From positions 1 through 35,227 of the forward strand of contig CAZBEI010000066.1 in NCBI GenBank assembly GCA_964490895.1: DNA of 35,227 nucleotides, in the 5' to 3' direction. Below are positions 7,868-15,606 of this stretch, in pieces. Source of the stretch: JACRAO01 sp964490895. GTDB lineage: Bacteria > Bdellovibrionota > UBA1018. A program made the position numbers and the translations under genes. The first letter of the stretch is position 1. Every line of letters begins with the position of its first letter. Below the pieces are notes generated by a model. The model had not been told where the DNA came from and searched no databases. It saw only the letters and a program-made list of their open reading frames with translations.

Positions 7868-9322
7868 ATGTCTTTTTTAACACACCAGTACTATAAAAAT
7901 GTTTCTGCATTTTTAATAGTTCTTTTTTCTTTTACTGCTTTTGCAACTGCATTTGGTGGAGCTACCTTTTATCGAATCATTGAGGACCAAAATCCAGGCC
8001 CTGAAAAACAAGCCATTGACGAGTTTCTCTATGGCGCAAGAGTCCTCTATACGGGTGATGCTATCCCCGGAAAATCTAACTTAGTAGATGGGATTGTTTG
8101 GCATGACACTTTAGAACAAGCTCTCTATTTTATTGGAAGAAAAAACCCAACCTTAGAAGGACTAGAACTTATGAAAGCCTTGTCTAACGACAAATGGGAA
8201 GAAGCTAAACTTTTAATGGAATATGCTCCCACCTTTTTTCCAAAGACAGAAAATATGAAAGATGTTCTAACTGAGTTTTATGCTTCTATCGAAAAAGACC
8301 CATTGAGTCCTGTAGAGATTTTAAAAAGGCTAAAAGACTTTCTGGACACCCGATACCCTGGCGGCTTTTTTATGAAGCCTATTGATGGTTTTAACTCTGT
8401 GGGTACCTTTCCAACTAGCGAAACAGACTTCCCTCAAGTTTATGAAAAATATTTGAGAGAGGTCAAACCTGAGATAGAAAAATTCCTAAAACAATCTGGA
8501 GATCCCGTAGAAACTCACCTAAAATTTAAGACTGTAGAGAATTACTCTGGGCGAGTATTAGAAGCTCTCTTAAAATCGCCCAGAAAAATTATTATTCAAG
8601 AAAAAATTAAAATTAAAAAAGAAGAACCTGTTTTAACTCAAAATGGAGAAAAAATATTTGACGAAGAGTACCGGGTCCATATTGTCCAAGGCAAAGTGCT
8701 CAAAGGCGCTACAGTGCACCGATGGGAAGATGCTAACTCACACTCTGAAAAAACAATCGCACGAGTCGAAACCTTTGCCCAAACGCTTATCGACTTGCTC
8801 CCAGAAGCCTATAGAATACTATCTTATGGCCTAGACATTGTTGTCACGCAAGACGGTGGCTTTAAACTGATCGAAATGAACACAGGTGGAGAGTCCGGCT
8901 ACTTTCAGCCCGAAGTGTCATTAAAAATTACACACCTTCTAGCCTCTCATTTTATAGGAGAGCCTACAGAAGTATTAAGAGAACTTGAGGAAGCAGACAC
9001 GAGTAAAACACTGAAACGGCAGTTAGAAATCATCAATGATATCCTCCAGCACCCAGAGTTGCTGGAACTAAAAAACTCACCAGACGAACCTCTGAGTGAA
9101 ATCTACATAGAAATAAGAAAATCTATCCTGCGTTCAATTCAACCTAAAATATCGGAGGATATTTTTTTCTTCATCAAAAATATGATTGAAAGACTCGATT
9201 TTACAGATTATTTTTCTCATTTTACAGTTTCACATTTTGCAACCAGGACTCTCAGAAAACCACAGCCTAGACCCATTCTCCCTCCATGCCAACTCCTCCT
9301 TTTGGCAAGAAATCCACAATAG
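7868..9322 (+). CDS. ATP-grasp domain protein with an N-terminal export signal
   Basis: Protein of 484 aa. Residues 1-30 form a signal peptide or membrane anchor (hydrophobic AFLIVLFSFTAFATA followed by FGG). The C-terminal half resembles the ATP-grasp fold: FFMKPIDGFNSVG (first lysine and glycine loop), IIIQEKIKI (second strand), EYRVHIVQGKVLKGATVHRW, and LDIVVTQDGGFKLIEMNTGGESGY, which supplies the metal-binding Glu and Asn. ATP-grasp enzymes join a carboxylate to an amine or thiol using ATP; the substrate here is unknown. An exported ATP-grasp is odd because the periplasm lacks ATP, so it may be an inner-membrane-anchored cytosolic enzyme. The ATG at 7868 follows a G-tract; an in-frame ATG at 7853 adds five residues. 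The last ~25 residues are Pro/Arg-rich and unlike the rest. Confidence 0.7.
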   Translation: MSFLTHQYYKNVSAFLIVLFSFTAFATAFGGATFYRIIEDQNPGPEKQAIDEFLYGARVLYTGDAIPGKSNLVDGIVWHDTLEQALYFIGRKNPTLEGLELMKALSNDKWEEAKLLMEYAPTFFPKTENMKDVLTEFYASIEKDPLSPVEILKRLKDFLDTRYPGGFFMKPIDGFNSVGTFPTSETDFPQVYEKYLREVKPEIEKFLKQSGDPVETHLKFKTVENYSGRVLEALLKSPRKIIIQEKIKIKKEEPVLTQNGEKIFDEEYRVHIVQGKVLKGATVHRWEDANSHSEKTIARVETFAQTLIDLLPEAYRILSYGLDIVVTQDGGFKLIEMNTGGESGYFQPEVSLKITHLLASHFIGEPTEVLRELEEADTSKTLKRQLEIINDILQHPELLELKNSPDEPLSEIYIEIRKSILRSIQPKISEDIFFFIKNMIERLDFTDYFSHFTVSHFATRTLRKPQPRPILPPCQLLLLARNPQ

Positions 9323-9359
9323 GGCTGGAAATTTTCTCATTTATTGGCTAAAAGAAGGA

Positions 9360-10586
9360 ATGAGCTCAACCCTTTTTTTTGACTATGCCTCTACAACGCC
9401 ATGTATTCCTTCGGCAGTGGAAGCCCTTGCAAAGTTTTCTACAGAAAAATTTGGGAACCCATCTTCTAGCCACCTCTATGGGCAAGAAGCTCATCATGCG
9501 ATTCGGGAAGCCAGAAGTTTTTTTGCCCAGGTCTTTAATACCTCTCCGGAGCAAGTTTTATTTACAGGCAGTGGCAGTGAGGCCGACAATCTGGCCATCT
9601 ATGGAGTGGCCTTAGACACTCTTTCAAAAAATAAAAACCAACACCGCTCAAGAGTACTTTGTTCCTCCATCGAACATGCGGCTGTAAAAAAAACAATCCA
9701 ATCTTTAAGCTCTTTTGGAATCGATGTCCAGCTGATTCCAGTCGATGCAAATGGACAAATTGTTTTAGAAAAATTTTCTGAGCTATTGACACCCGAAACG
9801 CTGTTGGTCAGCATCCATCAAGTCAATAATATTTTGGGCTCTCTCTTGCCCATCGAAGAACTCGCACAGTTTGCTAAATCCAAAGTCCCCGGACTCATTT
9901 TCCACACCGATGCCGTACAAGCCTTTGGAAAAGTCAAGATCCCCAGTTTTCCATCAAAAATAGATCTGCTCTCTATTTCAGCTCATAAAATCCAAGGCCC
10001 CAAAGGTATTGGAGCTTTGATTGTGCTCAACCCAAGCTTGCTCAGATCTGGCCTCAGACCCCTCATTTGGGGCGGTGGGCAAGAAGGTGGCTTCCGCTCT
10101 GGAACACAAAATGCAGGCCTCATTTCTGGTTTTTATTTGGCTTCAGAAATTTTACTCAGAAAACAAAAGGAGTGGCTCGAGTGGACCACTGCTTTGAGAC
10201 TGAAACTCATGGACTCCTTAATTGAAAAAAAACTTTTAGCCTTTGATTCAAACAAAAACAGATCCAAAGGTAGCCCCCTTCACTGGAACTCTCCACTGGA
10301 TTTGAATCTCACCTTACCTCACATCATCAGCCTCTCTGCACCTGGATTTCCCGGTGGCGCTTGGGCAAAACTTTTAGAAGACAGGCATTGCCTTGTCTCT
10401 ACAGGATCTGCTTGTAGTTCAAAGAAAGCAGACCCCGAAGACGTCCTTTGCGCCTTGGGATATTCGGATGCTATTCAGACTTCGGCCATCCGAATCAGTT
10501 TTTCGACCCTCAACAAAACACACGACATTGATATTTTAAGCAATGCAATCGCGGCAAGTTTAGATCAAATGGCTCGACTTTTATGA
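9360..10586 (+). CDS. Cysteine desulfurase (NifS/IscS/NifZ-like)
   Basis: PLP enzyme of 408 aa that takes sulfur from cysteine as a persulfide. It begins with FFDYASTTP, the family start. Next are GSGSEADNLAI (71-80), His106 in EHAAV (stacks on PLP), DAVQAFGK, and SISAHKIQGPKG with PLP Lys210. The mobile catalytic loop is STGSACSS with Cys352. The ATG at 9360 fits the usual N-terminus, although GAAGG is only 1-2 nt upstream; an open frame extends back to 9186 over the preceding gene. The stop overlaps the thiI start (ATGA). Pairing with a rhodanese-less ThiI resembles the NifZ-ThiI pair of Bacillus subtilis, so a dedicated role in tRNA thiolation is likely rather than general Fe-S assembly. 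Confidence 0.93.
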   Translation: MSSTLFFDYASTTPCIPSAVEALAKFSTEKFGNPSSSHLYGQEAHHAIREARSFFAQVFNTSPEQVLFTGSGSEADNLAIYGVALDTLSKNKNQHRSRVLCSSIEHAAVKKTIQSLSSFGIDVQLIPVDANGQIVLEKFSELLTPETLLVSIHQVNNILGSLLPIEELAQFAKSKVPGLIFHTDAVQAFGKVKIPSFPSKIDLLSISAHKIQGPKGIGALIVLNPSLLRSGLRPLIWGGGQEGGFRSGTQNAGLISGFYLASEILLRKQKEWLEWTTALRLKLMDSLIEKKLLAFDSNKNRSKGSPLHWNSPLDLNLTLPHIISLSAPGFPGGAWAKLLEDRHCLVSTGSACSSKKADPEDVLCALGYSDAIQTSAIRISFSTLNKTHDIDILSNAIAASLDQMARLL

Positions 10587-11770
10587 ACCCCCAGATTCTT
10601 TTAGTTCGCTACCACGAAATTGCTCTCAAAGGGGGCAATCGGAGCTGGTTCGAAAACCACCTTATCCAGAACATTAAAAAAAGCGCAAAGAGAATATGCG
10701 ATACTCCTCTCGTAGTCAGAAAATTAAGAGGGAGAATCCTCCTTGAATCTGAGGAGGACCCTAAAATCGAGCATGCCCTAAATACGGTGTTTGGTATTTC
10801 AAGTTTCAGTCCCGCCACGAGCGTGAGAACTGATTTTGAACACATCACAAAAAAAGTCCTGGAAGAAGTATCCCTCTCGCTCAAAAATACCTTATCCCCT
10901 CACAATTTTCGGGTCAGCACGACGAGAGTGGATAAAATCTTGACCTCCTCCTCTATGGAAATGGACACTCTCATGGGAGCCGAAATCCTAAAAGCTTTTC
11001 CTCAGCTGAAAGTGAAACTCAAAAATCCAGAGCTCAATATTGGAATTGAAATTAGAAAAGAAAACACATTTGTTTGGTCACAAAAACGAAAGGGACTCGG
11101 CGGAGTTCCCGCCGGAACAGGCGGACACCTCCTCTGCCTCCTCTCTGGGGGACTGGACTCCCCAGTTGCAGCACTCCAGATGCTGAAGCGTGGAGCCAAA
11201 GTTTCTTTTATTCATTTTTATGGCACCCCGTTTGTAGGCCCAGAGGTTTTAGAAAAAATCGAAAGATTAGTGGACATCGTGAATCAATACCAACCCGACC
11301 CAATGCCACTTTATGTCATCCCATTCGGAAAAATTCAGGAACAAATGGCACTGCATTCAAACTCAAAAATGAGAACCCTCCTCTACCGACGAATGATGCT
11401 AAGACTCTCCTGCGAGATTGCAAATAAGATCAAAGCAAAAGCTCTCATCACGGGAGAAAGTTTGGGCCAAGTAGCGAGTCAAACTTTAGACAATTTAATC
11501 AATATCAATCAGGTGAGCACACTCCCTGTTTTTAGGCCTCTCATTGGGTTTGATAAAGATGAAATTGAACATTTGGCTCAGAAATGGAAAACATACGAAA
11601 CCTCAATCCAACCCGTTTTAGATTGTTGCACTTTGTTTGCCGATCGTCATCCCCTCACCCATTCTGAACAAGAGAACTTGGAGAGAGAAGAAAGTAAAAT
11701 CGATGTAGAGCTTCTTAAAAATGAAGGCCTCGCACAACTGATTAAGATTCCTTCTCCACCAACTTCTTAA
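10583..11770 (+). CDS. thiI: tRNA 4-thiouridine synthase ThiI, without rhodanese domain
   Basis: ThiI of 395 aa, which adenylates U8 of tRNA and exchanges it for sulfur. The N-terminus is a ferredoxin-like plus THUMP region (LVRYHEIALKGGNRSWFE at 7-24; FRVSTTRVDK at 109-118). The PP-loop ATP pyrophosphatase motif SGGLDSPVA is at 188-196, followed by FIHFYGTPF. GESLGQVASQTLDNL is the conserved C-terminal segment, and DCC near residue 346 is in the position of the catalytic Cys of the synthase domain. The E. coli enzyme has an extra rhodanese domain (about 480 aa in all) that is absent here, as in Bacillus. It overlaps the cysteine-desulfurase stop by 4 bp, so the two are translationally coupled. 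Its 3' end overlaps the convergent lipoprotein gene by 29 bp. Confidence 0.95.
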   Translation: MNPQILLVRYHEIALKGGNRSWFENHLIQNIKKSAKRICDTPLVVRKLRGRILLESEEDPKIEHALNTVFGISSFSPATSVRTDFEHITKKVLEEVSLSLKNTLSPHNFRVSTTRVDKILTSSSMEMDTLMGAEILKAFPQLKVKLKNPELNIGIEIRKENTFVWSQKRKGLGGVPAGTGGHLLCLLSGGLDSPVAALQMLKRGAKVSFIHFYGTPFVGPEVLEKIERLVDIVNQYQPDPMPLYVIPFGKIQEQMALHSNSKMRTLLYRRMMLRLSCEIANKIKAKALITGESLGQVASQTLDNLININQVSTLPVFRPLIGFDKDEIEHLAQKWKTYETSIQPVLDCCTLFADRHPLTHSEQENLEREESKIDVELLKNEGLAQLIKIPSPPTS

Positions 11771-12254
11771 AAAATTCGATCGATTCTTTTCCATTCCATG
11801 GCTGAGAACCTACCCATTTCATTTTTATCTTGCGATCAGAATCAATCAAGAAGGTCTCAGGAAACTGATAAGCTCCATAGAGATCCGATACGGAATGAGA
11901 GGAGTCCAACAAAAAAATAACGTGGGGAGGCAACTCTTGTTTAGGAAAAATCTTCCGAACATCATTCCAGTTTTTATCAAGACTGACTGCAACCCACACC
12001 AGTGAAGTTTTCTGAAATTTACGCGCCAGTTCTATCCATTCGGGCAGCTCTCCGAGACAGGGAGGACACCAACTGGCCCAAAAATGGAGAATGACGAACT
12101 TCCCCTTAAGATCTTGAAAATAAAGCGTTTTCTCGTAAGGGTCTTTTAACCCGAAGGGCATTGCCAAGCGCCCACGAGGCTCTTCCTGAAATGGCCAACA
12201 ACCCGACACCAAAAGAAGGAGCAAACTTCCTAAAATCCACTCTATTTTTCTCAC
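11742..12254 (-). CDS. TlpA-like thioredoxin-fold lipoprotein
   Basis: Redox lipoprotein of 170 aa facing the periplasm. The signal is short and classical: MRKIEW, hydrophobic ILGSLLLLLV, then lipobox LVSGC, with the Cys expected to be acylated and held in a membrane. The mature part has the thioredoxin-fold strand KFVILHFWASWCPPC with a CPPC active site, then WVAVSLDKNW and FPETFLIDSDRKI with the cis-Pro of the family. This subgroup reduces disulfides, for example in cytochrome c maturation or folding; its partner is not visible. The GTG at 12254 gives the best lipoprotein signal; TTG codons at 12257 and 12284 are alternatives, the latter giving 180 aa. The 3' end overlaps thiI on the other strand. 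Confidence 0.88.
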   Translation of the reverse strand: MRKIEWILGSLLLLLVSGCWPFQEEPRGRLAMPFGLKDPYEKTLYFQDLKGKFVILHFWASWCPPCLGELPEWIELARKFQKTSLVWVAVSLDKNWNDVRKIFPKQELPPHVIFLLDSSHSVSDLYGAYQFPETFLIDSDRKIKMKWVGSQPWNGKESIEFFKKLVEKES

Positions 12255-12286
12255 CAAGAACTTAAATACTTTGAATGAGATCAAAG

Positions 12287-12316
12287 TTGCAAGTTCTTTT
12301 TGTTTTCCGGTATAAT
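12287..12316 (+). promoter_or_regulatory. Sigma-70-type promoter for the HNH gene
   Basis: The -35 box is TTGCAA at 12287-12292 and the -10 box is a perfect TATAAT at 12311-12316, with an 18-bp spacer. Transcription would start 6-8 nt after the -10 box, at about 12322-12324. This coincides with the A of the ATG at 12323, so the mRNA is predicted to be leaderless. No Shine-Dalgarno precedes the ATG. Confidence 0.65.
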
Positions 12317-12322
12317 GGACGG

Positions 12323-12853
12323 ATGAGTCATGCTCTGGTTTTGAACGCCAGCTATGAGCCCTTGCACATTGTGAGCTGGCAAAGGGCCATTCAGCTCTTG
12401 TTTCAAGGGAAAGTCGAAGTCATTGAGGAATCCGACCGCGAAGTCAAAACGGTAAAGTTTACCATTAAAATTCCTGCTGTTTTAAGACTATTAAAATATA
12501 TCCCTCTCAAAAACAAAAAAGAAATGATCCGATTTTCTAGGACTAATATTTTTTTAAGAGACACTCACACTTGTCAATACTGTGGGTTAAGACAACCTAA
12601 ATCCAACCTGACCCTGGATCACATCTCACCCATTGTGCAAGGGGGGAAAAAGTGCTGGGAAAATATTGTCACAGCCTGTAAACCTTGCAACCAAAAAAAG
12701 GGGGGGAGAACACCTTCGGAGGCGGGACTCCATCTCATCAAAAGGCCCCACAAACCCAATTGGCTCCCCAACACTGTCTTACAACTCAATTTAAGTATTT
12801 CTCCAGATCGTTGGAGAATTTACCTTAAGCTCAAACCCGAAGAACATTCTTGA
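12323..12853 (+). CDS. HNH endonuclease family protein
   Basis: Protein of 176 aa in the widespread bacterial HNH group that starts with VLNASYEPLHIVSW. The nuclease site is a zinc-stabilised HNH motif near residues 88-130: CQYCG, then LTLDHISPIVQGG (catalytic His next to Asp), KCWENIVTACKPCNQKKGG (Asn and second Cys pair). It probably cuts DNA, but the cellular role of this solitary group is not established. The ATG at 12323 matches the family start and would coincide with the transcription start. It is followed after 11 nt by the sigma-like gene, so the three plus-strand genes may be co-transcribed. Confidence 0.88.
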   Translation: MSHALVLNASYEPLHIVSWQRAIQLLFQGKVEVIEESDREVKTVKFTIKIPAVLRLLKYIPLKNKKEMIRFSRTNIFLRDTHTCQYCGLRQPKSNLTLDHISPIVQGGKKCWENIVTACKPCNQKKGGRTPSEAGLHLIKRPHKPNWLPNTVLQLNLSISPDRWRIYLKLKPEEHS

Positions 12854-12864
12854 TTTAAGCTCCT

Positions 12865-13353
12865 ATGGCGCAGGCACAAACACTCTCTAAAAAAATAGAC
12901 CACATCATTGAACTTTATGGAGACCTCGTCTATGACCTCTGCATTTCCGTACTGTGGAGCACACATGCCGGACAAAGCGTATTTAAAAATGTTATGAGAG
13001 AGCTAAAGTTTGAACTCAAGAGCTCAAACTACTATGACTATAAACGTGCATGGGTATTAAAAACTGTATTCGAAAAGCTCAGCTCTCTCGAGCAAAAAAC
13101 TATTCCTAGCATGACACCCGCAGAGCAAATCATGTTGGATACCTATTTAAATATTGAAGAAAAATTTAAACAATTTGACTCTTATTTTCATCGCCTGCCC
13201 CTTCGAGATAAATTTTTGCTCCTCCTTCGGGACAAATATGGACTCCCTTATCCAGAAATCTCTTCTGCAATGGGACTGCCAGTAGACACGCTAAAAACTC
13301 AAAGGCAATTGGCGTACCGTGCTCTTGAAGAGTGGATTTGGATCGCATCATGA
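12865..13353 (+). CDS. Divergent ECF-like sigma factor
   Basis: Protein of 162 aa. The N-terminal half (IIELYGDLVYDLCISVLW ... YKRAWVLKTVFEKL) has the layout of sigma region 2 but is divergent. The C-terminal half is a recognisable region 4 helix-turn-helix: LPLRDKFLLLLRDKYGLPYPEISSAMGLPVDTLKTQ, then RQLAYRALEEW, like the ECF pattern of regulating -35 recognition. The call is supported by the neighbour: its stop overlaps by ATGA with a membrane protein carrying an HX3CX2C anti-sigma zinc motif. No Shine-Dalgarno is obvious at the ATG 12865. It may be inactive as a sigma factor if region 2 has lost core binding. Confidence 0.68.
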   Translation: MAQAQTLSKKIDHIIELYGDLVYDLCISVLWSTHAGQSVFKNVMRELKFELKSSNYYDYKRAWVLKTVFEKLSSLEQKTIPSMTPAEQIMLDTYLNIEEKFKQFDSYFHRLPLRDKFLLLLRDKYGLPYPEISSAMGLPVDTLKTQRQLAYRALEEWIWIAS

Positions 13354-14210
13354 ACTGTTTTGAGTGGCACAATCAACTTTCTGACCTCCTCGATGGAACA
13401 TTGAAGGGCGAAATAAAACAAAATTCCGACATTCACCTAAAAAACTGTACGACCTGTAACAACCGCCATGAACACTACTTAAAAATTGTTTCCACTTTCT
13501 CCAATCAAAAACGAATACCCCTTCCGATTTCTCTAAGAAAACATCCTCTCTCTCCTTTTACTCACAACATTCCGCATGGTTTTTTATTTTCGAAAAGAAA
13601 AATCTACTGGCAAAAAACTCCTTGGTACATACGCACCAGCCTCCAAACCTTTGGTGTTTTTGTAACGGCACTTATTGTTCTTGCACTCATTCCAAAGATT
13701 AAAAAACTTTATGAAAAAACAACATTCAAATTTGATTCTCTGCCTTCGATCCAATTCAAATTAGACGAAGATGACACCGACAAGGAAACCCCACTCATGA
13801 GAGGTAATCTGATTTCACCTCCTTCTAGTCACTCAGAATCCGACGTCTTTTCGGGCGAAAACGAAGAACAAGACATAGCACCCAACATTCCTCAAGCGAG
13901 CTTGGAAATCTGGAGATTTAATATCAAAACAGACAATCCTCACGAATTTCGTTTTAAAATCATCAAACTCTTTTCAGGGTTAGGCCTCTCAGAACAGACT
14001 CTGGGCCTCGGTGGAATTGAAGCCCCAGGTGGAATCCAATTTGACATACAAATTCCGGAAAATCTCATCAAGACCCTGAAAGAAGAACTCGAAAAACTGA
14101 TTCCTAATAAGGTCCAAGACAAAGACTCTTTTACTTGGTACAAAAACAAAGCAAAAAAACAAACATTATCTGGAAAAATACGAGTGGTGATCTGGCTGTC
14201 ACAGATCTAA
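13350..14210 (+). CDS. Membrane-anchored zinc-finger anti-sigma factor-like protein
   Basis: Protein of 287 aa. The N-terminal cytoplasmic domain has His29, Cys33 and Cys36 in the HX3CX2C arrangement of ZAS anti-sigma domains, which hold an ECF sigma factor inactive. A single transmembrane helix (about 97-115, FGVFVTALIVLALIP) follows a basic stretch. Next come an acidic, Ser/Pro-rich linker (about 135-180) and a periplasmic domain (about 185-287) with no family I recognise. The ATG at 13350 overlaps the sigma stop (ATGA), so the two should be made in fixed ratio. The 3' end overlaps the convergent exported-protein gene by 12 bp. The signal sensed is unknown. Confidence 0.7.
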   Translation: MNCFEWHNQLSDLLDGTLKGEIKQNSDIHLKNCTTCNNRHEHYLKIVSTFSNQKRIPLPISLRKHPLSPFTHNIPHGFLFSKRKIYWQKTPWYIRTSLQTFGVFVTALIVLALIPKIKKLYEKTTFKFDSLPSIQFKLDEDDTDKETPLMRGNLISPPSSHSESDVFSGENEEQDIAPNIPQASLEIWRFNIKTDNPHEFRFKIIKLFSGLGLSEQTLGLGGIEAPGGIQFDIQIPENLIKTLKEELEKLIPNKVQDKDSFTWYKNKAKKQTLSGKIRVVIWLSQI

Positions 14211-15380
14211 CCCTAAAATACCCTTGTACCAATCAAAATCTGTTGGCCCTCTAAGATAAACACTCGTGGAATCATCCGTGGTTTGGCCCGTAGAGTAGAC
14301 TGGATTGACTTGTTCTGTTCCAGTAAAATGAGTCTGTTTTTTAGCGAGCATATCTACAATTTCTTTGGACCCCTTTTTAGTTGCTTGCTTCTGAGCCATT
14401 TGATCATTGATGGCCTTGACAATAAGTCCTCGGCTATCATTTACATATTGGTGATTTTTGTCTGGGCCTATTGCAGCCCCCTGTGGATTAGTTTTTCTGC
14501 TATCAAAATACTGATCAGAATCAGAATGATTTGCTAAATTACGTTTATCGAAAACTTTCTGAACTCTTTGCCGTTCACTGTTGGTTAACATATTTTTCTG
14601 TGCTGCTATCATCCGATCACTAAAACTACCTTTATATACTTTTAAGGCTGCACGATATGCCGGTTCGTCATGTTTTGGCTCGCCATTAGGATGTCGATCA
14701 ATCACCGTAAGAGATCCTAAGTCTTTATTTTTTGGATCTCTTGGAATTTCTTTTGTCAAAATAAATTCGTCATAATGGGGCTCAGTAGGAAGCGACGCCA
14801 CCCAACTCACATAGTCATTCATGACTAAAGGCTGAATTGTTTTAGCAATTTCTTTTAAATCTTCCCAAGTATAAAAATAAGGTTTTTGAGGTTGCAACGG
14901 AGGATTTTTTAGAGCTCGCAAAATATCAAATTTTAATTCACCATACTCTCCGGTAGACACATCCTTGAGCGCTACAATGTGGTCAGAATTTAACGCAAGT
15001 GCAGCCCTTGCATTAAAAAGCCACATTTTTATAATGTCGGTATACCTGTCACGACAATTACTTGCACTCTCCCGAACTCCTTGAGCTCCTTCCATACAAA
15101 ATTCGCCTAAAGTCTCAATAATGTCAGGCTTAGACAAACGCCCAAGATCCTCTAACTTTTCTCTTGCCAATACAACCATGTAGGTGATGTCTTCGATGGC
15201 TTTGTGGTAGAGGCAAGATTGGCCACACTCCATAAAACCATCCCCAAATTCAGGTTTTTCGATAAAAGGCCCCACCGGTTGTTTGAGGAGTGGAAGCTTT
15301 ATCTCAGCCAAAAGAGAACTCTCAGCCAAAGCCATCACACTCAAACCTAAAACAACATTTTTATTCAAAAAACTCATCAT
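14199..15380 (-). CDS. Exported protein of unknown function
   Basis: Protein of 393 aa that I do not recognise. It opens with a Sec signal peptide (FLNKNVVLGLSVMALAESSLLA, split here by a likely cleavage after Ala25). The mature part has Cys pairs near its N-terminus (ECGQSC at about 51-56) and at FCMEG/SNCRDRY, which could form disulfides. The C-terminal ~130 residues are Lys/Gln/Asn-rich and look flexible. No repeats, lipobox or membrane helices are seen. AGGGAT about 8 nt upstream supports the ATG at 15380; a second ATG follows directly. It stands alone on the minus strand, with a 226-nt AT-rich spacer behind it. Confidence 0.6.
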   Translation of the reverse strand: MMSFLNKNVVLGLSVMALAESSLLAEIKLPLLKQPVGPFIEKPEFGDGFMECGQSCLYHKAIEDITYMVVLAREKLEDLGRLSKPDIIETLGEFCMEGAQGVRESASNCRDRYTDIIKMWLFNARAALALNSDHIVALKDVSTGEYGELKFDILRALKNPPLQPQKPYFYTWEDLKEIAKTIQPLVMNDYVSWVASLPTEPHYDEFILTKEIPRDPKNKDLGSLTVIDRHPNGEPKHDEPAYRAALKVYKGSFSDRMIAAQKNMLTNSERQRVQKVFDKRNLANHSDSDQYFDSRKTNPQGAAIGPDKNHQYVNDSRGLIVKAINDQMAQKQATKKGSKEIVDMLAKKQTHFTGTEQVNPVYSTGQTTDDSTSVYLRGPTDFDWYKGILGLDL

Positions 15381-15533
15381 AGCGAATCCCTATCCCTATT
15401 TTGGATGCAATATCTGGGCTTATTTAGAACTTTAGACCCAACTCTCAACTTATTGATAATAAATGATTATTCTCAATTAAAAAGCAGACTAAACTTCTCT
15501 AATTAAGAAAAACTGGAGAAGGATTGATCAGTT

Positions 15534-15570
15534 GTAAAAAAGATATTCAGTTTTTTACTTTGAGCGCTCA
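15534..15570. promoter_or_regulatory. Hairpin and 10-bp palindrome upstream of the glycosyltransferase gene
   Basis: The 226-nt spacer 15381-15606 is AT-rich. It holds an 8-bp inverted repeat GTAAAAAA/TTTTTTAC (15534-15541 and 15551-15558, 9-nt loop), directly followed by the perfect palindrome TGAGCGCTCA (15561-15570), 37 nt before the start codon. The palindrome could be an operator. No good -35/-10 pair was found, so this is a weak call. Confidence 0.25.
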
Positions 15571-15606
15571 TACTAAAATTAAGATCAAAAATGTTCACTG
15601 AAATCT

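Noticed and set aside
15534..15558. Intrinsic terminator before the glycosyltransferase gene
   Set aside because: The stem is only A-T pairs apart from one, and no gene on the plus strand ends just upstream.
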